From the NCBI GenBank assembly GCA_023246985.1, contig JAHFHJ010000078.1, positions 1 to 6,932 on the forward strand: a stretch of DNA of 6,932 nt. The letters are read 5' to 3'. The notes beneath the pieces are model-generated. The model did no database searches and was not told where the DNA came from. It saw only the letters and a program-made list of their open reading frames with translations. Shown here piece by piece: positions 1 through 4,599 of the stretch; the stretch's first letter is position 1; every line of letters begins with the position of its first letter. The DNA is from Candidatus Omnitrophota bacterium. Lineage in GTDB: Bacteria > Omnitrophota > Omnitrophia > Omnitrophales > Aquincolibacteriaceae. The translations under genes were made by a program, and so were the position numbers.

Positions 1-497
1 TTTTTAAAAAGGCGCGGGATTTTCCGCCGCTTAAAGTCCGCCAGGACTTTTTGGACGACCTTTCAAAACGGCTTGGATCGGACTATAAACTGGTTATTAT
101 GGACGCCTCCGGCCCGCGTTTTTGCGCGGAGCTTTCTTTAAAAAACAAGACGTCTTTGATAATCTTGGGCAAGGCGGGGCCCAAGGAGAGTTTAGGAAAA
201 TTTTTTTTGCATGAACTGGGGCACTCCCTGGGGCTGCGCGATGAAAGTTTCGAAGTTCATGCCAAGGATTCTCCGGCCGGTTATCCCAATTGCGCGACCC
301 GCAGGGAGGAAGCGCAAAAATGGTGGGGGGATATGACGGGCAAGGACAAGCGCGTCGATTACGTTAACGGCTGCTGCGGGAATAAGAATTATTTCCGGCC
401 CACCATCGCTTCTTTGATGAATGACGCGAACAAAGCGGAGGATTTCGGCCCGGTGAACGAGCGATATTTGCGCAATACGCTTGCGGAAACAAAGTAG
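1..497 (+). CDS. Zinc metallopeptidase, M64-like, C-terminal part (5' end outside window)
   Basis: The reading frame is open from base 3 with no stop back to the left edge, so this is the 3' part of a longer gene; the TTG at 51 is an internal codon, not a convincing start. The visible protein has HELGHSLGLRDE (bases about 210-245), an HExxHxxGxxD zinc site: two His ligands, the catalytic Glu, and Asp rather than His in the third-ligand position. Downstream come PNC, a Trp pair, GCC, then YFRPTIASLMND, which looks like a metzincin Met-turn, and FGPVNERY. This order (HExxH-G-DE, PNC, W, YRP-SLM, GPVNE) resembles the IgA-peptidase family M64; snapalysin (M7), which also uses HExxHxxGxxD, is an alternative. 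The substrate is unknown. These families are usually secreted, but any signal peptide lies outside the window. The gene ends in TAG and is followed at once by a strong hairpin. Confidence 0.7.
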   Translation, partial: FKKARDFPPLKVRQDFLDDLSKRLGSDYKLVIMDASGPRFCAELSLKNKTSLIILGKAGPKESLGKFFLHELGHSLGLRDESFEVHAKDSPAGYPNCATRREEAQKWWGDMTGKDKRVDYVNGCCGNKNYFRPTIASLMNDANKAEDFGPVNERYLRNTLAETK

Positions 498-502
498 GCA
501 TA

Positions 503-529
503 CCCCTTCCGGACCCGGTCCGGAAGGGG
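503..529 (+). terminator. Perfect 12-bp hairpin after the peptidase gene (terminator-like, no T-tract)
   Basis: CCCCTTCCGGAC (503-514) pairs perfectly with GTCCGGAAGGGG (518-529) around a 3-nt loop, CCG. It begins 5 nt after the TAG of the peptidase gene. Such a GC-rich stem directly after a stop codon suggests transcription termination or 3'-end protection. The following bases (GTGGGGCTTGAAC) contain no T-run, so it is not a canonical intrinsic terminator in either direction. Confidence 0.5.
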
Positions 530-673
530 GTGGGGCTTGAACTAAGATCCAAAACGCAATGACCCGACAACGCCGTTGCTTCATGATTGAAATTGGGTTC
601 TTGGCATTTGATTTTCCGGGGTTTTCATCGAACCGAATGGCGCGCTATGTCAGGAAAAAAAAGATCCAAAAAA

Positions 674-1450
674 ATGCGGCGGTTCTTCACAACTCAAACG
701 TTACAACCTATTCCTTGCGATCTCTGGCTGGATCCGTCCGAAACGCGTCATCTTCGCGACAGTATCCGTCTCAGACCCGGGGATGCCTGTCTTGTCACGG
801 ACGGGCACAGCGGCGAGGCCGAGGCGGTGGTTAGGGAGTTCGCTCCGGACGGCCGGACGCGTCTTCACGTACAAAAAGTCCTTATCAAGACAAGTTCCTT
901 TAACGACGGCATCACGCTGCGGGTTTATCCGGCAATGCTTCGCAAGGGGAAGACGGATCTTTTGGTGGAAAAAGCCCAGGAGCTCGGGGTTCATGAGTTT
1001 CGCCCGATCGTTTCCGAGCATTGCGAGATCAAGATTGCGAAGGAAAAGACCGTCAAGATCGTCGCACGGTGGAATCATATTGCCCGGGAAGCCAGTAAAC
1101 AATCCGGCAATCTCAAAATCCTTCATGTCGAAGTACCGCAAAGCTTCAAAGAAGCCATCGAACACGTTGCTTGCGACGAGCCGATCGTGATCTTCCATCC
1201 GGGCGGAAGTTCGCTTTCTTTTTCGCAATGGCTCGAGGGGGTTCGGGGGCTTAAAGGCAGGATCACGGCGTTGAATCTCTTTATCGGACCGGAGGGCGGC
1301 TTTTCAGAAAAGGAGATCCGGTGGGTTCAGCTGCGCCGGGGCGAAAAGAATCTGTATTTTGTCGAACTCGGCGAAGTGCTCTTCAAGGCGGATACCGCCT
1401 TGATCGGTATCGTGGCCGCCCTCAGATTTTCGGGCATTCTTTCCGCATAG
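674..1450 (+). CDS. rsmE: 16S rRNA (uracil1498-N3)-methyltransferase RsmE
   Basis: RsmE methylates N3 of U1498 in helix 44 of 16S rRNA, using S-adenosylmethionine, late in 30S assembly. The protein starts MRRFFT, as family members typically do, then has a PUA-like N-terminal domain (LRPGDACLVTDG about 33-44) and a C-terminal SPOUT knot. Visible family motifs are MLRKGKTDLLVEKAQELGV (about 89-106), REASKQSGN (about 138-146), GPEGGFSEKEI (205-215) and LGEVLFKADTALIGIVAALRF (about 232-252). The chosen start gives 258 aa, close to the usual 240-250. In-frame starts at 647 (ATG, adds 9 mostly basic residues) and 587 (TTG) exist. No start has a good Shine-Dalgarno; AGGAAA at 652-657 is too far from 674. 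The EQSxR and RTETA motifs usual in the family read KQSGN and KADTA here. The gene is 148 nt upstream of cvpA. Confidence 0.93.
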   Translation: MRRFFTTQTLQPIPCDLWLDPSETRHLRDSIRLRPGDACLVTDGHSGEAEAVVREFAPDGRTRLHVQKVLIKTSSFNDGITLRVYPAMLRKGKTDLLVEKAQELGVHEFRPIVSEHCEIKIAKEKTVKIVARWNHIAREASKQSGNLKILHVEVPQSFKEAIEHVACDEPIVIFHPGGSSLSFSQWLEGVRGLKGRITALNLFIGPEGGFSEKEIRWVQLRRGEKNLYFVELGEVLFKADTALIGIVAALRFSGILSA

Positions 1451-1496
1451 TTTGATTTTGCACCCCTCTCCAACATTTTTTTGAGTACCCACGAAA

Positions 1497-1590
1497 CGCT
1501 CAAGGGTGTATCATACCGCTCAAATTGACAGAAATTCTTCGGAAGGTTTTTTCTGGATTTACTGGAAATCCAGGCGGTAACACGGGAGGA
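1497..1590 (+). promoter_or_regulatory. Candidate control region and ribosome binding site upstream of cvpA-dnaG
   Basis: The 148-nt gap between rsmE and cvpA holds several small signals. CGCTCAA occurs twice in the same orientation (1497-1503 and 1517-1523), 20 bp apart, just before a perfect TTGACA (1525-1530). The best -10 at suitable spacing is only T-rich sequence near 1548-1554, so promoter assignment is weak. CTGGATTT (1553-1560) and AAATCCAG (1566-1573) form an 8-bp hairpin with a 5-nt loop. GGGAGGA (1584-1590), 8 nt before the ATG at 1599, is a strong Shine-Dalgarno and fixes the cvpA start. Confidence 0.35.
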
Positions 1591-1598
1591 TATTCTTA

Positions 1599-2198
1599 AT
1601 GGAATGGTTTTGGCGGTTGGTCGATCGTCTCCAGAAAGGTTTTGCGTCTTCGGCGCTTCGGAGTTTTTCTCCGGTCGATTGGATCTTTTTGTGCGCGATC
1701 GTGTGGGGACTGATCCAGGGAAGCCGCAAGGGATTCAGCGATATGTTAGGGAAACTTTTCGGGATATTTCTTGTCAGCATGTTGACGCTGAGTTTCTACT
1801 CCCGCGGGGCGGATCGTTTATGCAAGAATCTTCCGGTTCTTTCCATCCAAGCGGCTGAGCCGCTCGTTTTTTTTCTGCTGGCCGTCTTTCTCTGGTTTTC
1901 CGCGTCGTGGAGTCTCAACGTCTTCGGGAAGTTTTTAAGGGTGGAAGCCCAAGGGCCTCTGAAAACTCTGGGCGGAGCTGTTTTTGGGATTCTGCATGTA
2001 GTACTTTGGGTCAGTTTCCTCGCGCAGTTTCTCTTGCTCTTTCCCATCCCATCGATTCAGAAAATTTTCAAGCCGGGACACACTTATACCGGCTACACGA
2101 TTTCAAGAACCGTGCCGGATCTCCATAAGCTCATAATGAGTTCCTTCCACAGGCCCGCCCGCAGAATGCCTGAGCTACCGCACAAGACGGGCGGATAA
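1599..2198 (+). CDS. cvpA: CvpA-family integral membrane protein
   Basis: This 199-aa protein has about four hydrophobic membrane spans at roughly residues 25-41, 49-67, 86-106 and 123-148. It shows the CvpA layout: DWIFLCAIVWGLIQGSRKGF (about 27-46; a first span, then a G-x-x-x-G-F turn) and LGGAVFGIL (about 124-132) opening the last span. The tail of about 50 residues after the last span is polar and probably cytoplasmic or periplasmic. CvpA proteins were named for colicin V production in E. coli; in most bacteria their role is still unclear, with links to envelope stress. The ATG at 1599 has a strong Shine-Dalgarno 8 nt upstream. The stop lies 12 nt before dnaG, so the two are very likely co-transcribed and perhaps translationally coupled. 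Overall sequence similarity to characterised CvpA looks modest. Confidence 0.8.
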   Translation: MEWFWRLVDRLQKGFASSALRSFSPVDWIFLCAIVWGLIQGSRKGFSDMLGKLFGIFLVSMLTLSFYSRGADRLCKNLPVLSIQAAEPLVFFLLAVFLWFSASWSLNVFGKFLRVEAQGPLKTLGGAVFGILHVVLWVSFLAQFLLLFPIPSIQKIFKPGHTYTGYTISRTVPDLHKLIMSSFHRPARRMPELPHKTGG

Positions 2199-2210
2199 AA
2201 AAGACGCGTT

Positions 2211-4118
2211 ATGGAACAAAAAAGCTCCGGGACGCGCTACGAAGACCATATCGTTGAGCAGGTCAGCGCGGCCAACGATATCGTCGAGATCATTTCGCAG
2301 TACCTTCCCCTTAAGCGCTCCGGCCGGAATCTCAAGGCCTGTTGTCCGTTCCACGGAGAAAAAACGCCCTCCTTTATGGTCCAGCCCGAGAAGCAAATGT
2401 TTCACTGTTTCGGTTGCGGGGCCGGCGGCGATGTTTTTAGTTTTCTTATGCGTCATGAAAACATGTCTTTTCCCGAGGCGCTGAAATCCCTCGCGGAGCG
2501 CGCCCACATCACCCTTCCGGAGCGCCATTCGCGTCGGGATGACGGCGGGCAGAAGGAAAAACTCTATGAGGCGTGCCGGGCCGCCGCGGACTTTTATCAC
2601 GAACTTCTTCTCAAAGAGGCCGGAGCTCCGGCCCGCGAATATCTTGCCCGGCGAAAGATCTCGGAAGAAATCCTCCGGGAATTCAAGCTCGGCTGGGCGC
2701 CGATGGAATGGCGCGCACTTTTGGATCATCTGGTTCGGAAAAAATATCCGGAAGCCCTGCTCAAACAGGCCGCTCTGATCCAGCAGTCGCCGAAAGGAAA
2801 TTATTATGATACCTTTCGCGGTCGTCTCATGTTCCCGATCCTGAACCTTCAGAACAAGGCGATCGCGTTCGGCGGGAGGTTGATCGCCGATCCGGAAGGC
2901 CCGCCCGGCGAACAGGACGAGGCTCGCCCGTCTTCGCAGGCCGGGAGCCCATGTTCCCGGCACGCTCGCGGGAACTGGATGTTCCCGTCTTCGCAGGGCG
3001 GTCCGAAATATCTTAATTCGCCCGAAACGCCGATCTTTTCCAAACGGCGCGAGCTCTTCGGTCTGAACCTTGCCAAAAAGCATATTGACCGCGAGTGGCC
3101 GAGCATGATCCTCGTGGAAGGCTACATGGATTTTCTCGCGCTTTATCAGCATGGTTTTAAACACGCCGTGGCGACGCTCGGGACCGCGCTCAGCGAGGAC
3201 CATGTGCGTCTTATGAGGCGCTTTGTGGAGGAAGTGGTCGTCGTCTATGACGGCGATAAGGCCGGGGAGGCGGCGGCCTTGCGCGGTCTGGAGATCCTGC
3301 TGGAGGGAGGGATGCAGGTGAAGCTCGTGAGCCTGCCGAAAGGAGAGGACCCGGATGATTTTTTGAACAAGCGCGGGAACGATGCTTTTGCGGTATTGCT
3401 CAAGAACGCCGATGATTTTTTTGATTATAAATTGAAGGCGCTTCTGGCGCGTTATCCGCGTCCGGACGCGCTCGGACTCTCCAAAATCAGCCGCGAGATG
3501 TTCGAAACTTTTTTAAAGGTTAAGAACGCCGTGATGCTTGCGGAGTATTTTAAAAGGCTCTCCCGCGCGCTGCAGGTGGATGAAAATTCCTTGCGCATGG
3601 AGTTCTCTCATCTCAACAAGAAAAGCGGGACTTCCAGGGAGCGGCCGAAGGAGTCCGCCGCGTCCGCGCCGGAAACGGCGAAGCCGGCGCCCGAAGAATT
3701 GCTTCTGCTGGTGCTGATGGCGGAAGTGCCGCCTTTTTGCGACCGGGCTTGTGAGGAACTCGAAAACGACGATTTTAAAATGCCGATTTCCCGTCAGCTT
3801 TTTGAATATCTCCGGCAGATGAGTGATCAGGGGAAGAAATGTTCTCTTTCGGGGCTTCTCGTCCGGATTCCGGATCCGCAATATCGGGAACAGCTTGTCG
3901 CGGTCATGGCCACGTTAGATGAAACGGCCGAGCGAGAGACGATCCTTATGGATTGTATCGCGAAGATCAAACAATGCCGCGTGACGGGGCGCCTTGAGGA
4001 ACTACGACAAAGGATTCTGAAAGCGGAGACCGGGAGGGATGAGGCCATGATCCGAGCCGCGACTCAAGAGTATCAGGAGCTTCTGAAACGGTCCAGGGCG
4101 CTCAAGAAAGGCGAATAA
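2211..4118 (+). CDS. dnaG: DNA primase DnaG, with an in-frame palindromic insertion
   Basis: DnaG makes RNA primers for Okazaki fragments and works with the DnaB helicase at the fork. Domains in order: CHC2 zinc finger (ligands C45, H48, C66, C69), then the RNA-polymerase-like core with the basic motif TFRGRLMFPILN (201-212) and GGRLI (221-225). Next is the TOPRIM catalytic fold with VEGYMD (E303, D307), VVYDGDKAG (D347, D349) and GEDPDDF (378-384). After a charged linker (about 470-495) comes a C-terminal DnaB-binding-like region. The length of 635 aa is slightly above the usual 580-620. The excess sits between GGR and PKYLNS: E. coli has about 6 residues there, this protein about 41 (224-264), rich in Gly, Pro, Ser and Arg with a PSSQ(A/G)G repeat. 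All metal-binding acidic residues are present, so the enzyme should be active. No strong Shine-Dalgarno precedes the ATG; coupling to cvpA 12 nt upstream is likely. Confidence 0.97.
   Translation: MEQKSSGTRYEDHIVEQVSAANDIVEIISQYLPLKRSGRNLKACCPFHGEKTPSFMVQPEKQMFHCFGCGAGGDVFSFLMRHENMSFPEALKSLAERAHITLPERHSRRDDGGQKEKLYEACRAAADFYHELLLKEAGAPAREYLARRKISEEILREFKLGWAPMEWRALLDHLVRKKYPEALLKQAALIQQSPKGNYYDTFRGRLMFPILNLQNKAIAFGGRLIADPEGPPGEQDEARPSSQAGSPCSRHARGNWMFPSSQGGPKYLNSPETPIFSKRRELFGLNLAKKHIDREWPSMILVEGYMDFLALYQHGFKHAVATLGTALSEDHVRLMRRFVEEVVVVYDGDKAGEAAALRGLEILLEGGMQVKLVSLPKGEDPDDFLNKRGNDAFAVLLKNADDFFDYKLKALLARYPRPDALGLSKISREMFETFLKVKNAVMLAEYFKRLSRALQVDENSLRMEFSHLNKKSGTSRERPKESAASAPETAKPAPEELLLLVLMAEVPPFCDRACEELENDDFKMPISRQLFEYLRQMSDQGKKCSLSGLLVRIPDPQYREQLVAVMATLDETAERETILMDCIAKIKQCRVTGRLEELRQRILKAETGRDEAMIRAATQEYQELLKRSRALKKGE
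2898..3004 (+). repeat. Palindromic element inserted in frame within dnaG
   Basis: The DNA encoding the extra DnaG residues is built from inverted and direct repeats. GGCCCGCCC (2898-2906) and GGGCGGTCC (2996-3004) are complementary at 8 of 9 positions and frame the segment. CCCGTCTTCGCAGG occurs twice (2927-2940 and 2984-2997), offset by 57 bp, so both copies are read in the same codon frame (PSSQ). GTTCCCG (2953-2959), CGGGAAC (2969-2975) and GTTCCCG (2981-2987) give two competing 7-bp hairpins, and CCGGGA/TCCCGG (2941-2946/2955-2960) a third. The CCCGTCTTCGCAGG core looks like a decayed CCCGCCTTCGCGGG, a REP-type palindrome. About 105 bp (35 codons) exceeds the ordinary DnaG length here, matching the repeat-bounded span. 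Comparable in-frame translated palindromes are known in Rickettsia (RPE). Confidence 0.7.
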
Positions 4119-4124
4119 ATTCGC

Positions 4125-4153
4125 TTGGTTTCAAGAGACGAGATAACTATAAT
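4125..4153 (+). promoter_or_regulatory. Sigma-70-type promoter in the dnaG-rpoD gap
   Basis: TTGGTT (4125-4130) and a perfect TATAAT (4148-4153) are separated by exactly 17 bp, with expected transcription start near 4160. It begins 7 bp after the dnaG stop. A small hairpin, GCGAA/TTCGC with loop TAAA (4111-4124), spans that stop codon and abuts the -35. The promoter points toward the structured repeats and rpoD, so it would give rpoD a leader of about 440 nt or drive a separate repeat-containing RNA. The -35 matches only 3 of 6; the -10 and spacing are optimal. Confidence 0.6.
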
Positions 4154-4171
4154 ACGCAACTCTATGAACCC

Positions 4172-4259
4172 CTACCCCCAACTTTGAATTTTTTTACATC
4201 AACGGTAGTTGGGGTTGCCCCAATTTCAACTTCGTTAAAATTGATAGGTATTGGGACTA
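4172..4259 (+). repeat. Structured dispersed repeat, unit A
   Basis: This 88-nt unit differs from unit B at three positions, all in the loop of stem 1. Stem 1: CCCCAACT (4176-4183) pairs with AGTTGGGG (4207-4214) across a T-rich loop. Stem 2: CAATTTCAAC (4221-4230) pairs with GTTAAAATTG (4234-4243) around TTC, with one C/A mismatch on this strand. Alternatives: TTGGGG (4209-4214) with CCCCAA (4218-4223) around TTG, and CCCAAT (4219-4224) with ATTGGG (4250-4255). No ORF is present. Confidence 0.9.
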
Positions 4260-4360
4260 ACCCCTTTGGGTGTAAGAGACTACAAACCAAACGCGCCGAA
4301 AAGTTTTTATCCTAAAATCCTAAAACGAATCGGAGATCTAATACCGTTCTTAATTTGATT

Positions 4361-4445
4361 CTATCCCGACTTTAATTTTCTCTTCACTAACGGTAGTCGG
4401 GATTGCCCCATCCCGCCTTTGGCGGGATGATGAGGTATGGGACTA
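4361..4445 (+). repeat. Structured dispersed repeat, divergent unit M
   Basis: M is a diverged 85-nt unit lying directly before unit B in tandem. It keeps the block order but changes many bases in pairs: stem 1 is TCCCGACT (4364-4371) with AGTCGGGA (4395-4402). Stem 2 is wholly replaced by CATCCCGCC (4409-4417) with GGCGGGATG (4421-4429) around TTT. The competing pairing between blocks 2 and 3 survives in a shifted register as CGGGAT (4398-4403) with ATCCCG (4410-4415). The shared core GGTAGT-GGG-TTGCCCCA and the end GGTAT-GGGACTA identify it as the same family. Confidence 0.75.
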
Positions 4446-4530
4446 CCCCCAACTTTGAATTTTTCTACATCAGTGGTAGTTGGGGTTGCCCCAATTTCAA
4501 CTTCGTTAAAATTGATAGGTATTGGGACTA
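4443..4530 (+). repeat. Structured dispersed repeat, unit B
   Basis: An 88-nt near-copy of unit A (three differences). Stem 1 is CCCCAACT (4447-4454) with AGTTGGGG (4478-4485); stem 2 is CAATTTCAAC (4492-4501) with GTTAAAATTG (4505-4514). It shares its first three bases (CTA) with the end of unit M, giving the same head-to-tail junction, GGGACTACCCCC, as seen inverted at 6883-6894. It ends 42 nt before the first possible rpoD ATG. Confidence 0.9.
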
Positions 4531-4599
4531 AGGGTTAACGGTACATGGGGTACCCATGCCCCATAAATTCGAATGTCATGCGGTACTAACGGGGTGGAA

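Larger units (their letters stand above)
4119..4599 (+). other. Long non-coding spacer/leader between dnaG and rpoD
   Basis: About 480 nt without a supportable gene. It holds the promoter at 4125-4153, repeat unit A (4172-4259), a stretch of less clear origin (4260-4360), the divergent unit M (4361-4445) joined to unit B (4443-4530), and a last stretch to rpoD. In 4260-4360 one sees a small ACCC/GGGT hairpin at 4260-4271 and TCCTAAAA repeated twice (about 4310-4325); it might be a decayed unit. In 4531-4599, CATGGG and CCCATG flank GTA, with ATGGGG/CCCCAT (about 4545-4562) as a competing pairing; AACGGTACATGGGG there echoes AACGGTAGTTGGGG of the repeat. Base composition (A/T-rich with blocks of GGGG and CCCC) differs sharply from the flanking genes. 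Confidence 0.7.

Noticed and set aside
601..628. Possible promoter TTGGCA-16-TTTCAT upstream of rsmE
   Set aside because: Both hexamers are partial matches and the spacing is 16; such hits are expected by chance in this AT-richer gap.
559..834. Plus-strand ORF of 91 codons overlapping the rsmE start
   Set aside because: It overlaps the conserved N-terminus of RsmE in another frame, has no Shine-Dalgarno, and ends in low-complexity Arg/Gly sequence.
2175..3203. Minus-strand ORF of 342 codons inside dnaG
   Set aside because: It lies wholly antisense to the well-supported zinc-finger and TOPRIM coding sequence, its translation is Arg/Phe-rich with no recognisable motif, and it is explained by GC-rich codon use on the other strand.
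4172..4530. CRISPR array
   Set aside because: Units are 85-88 bp, self-complementary and nearly identical throughout, with no short repeat alternating with unique spacers and no cas genes.
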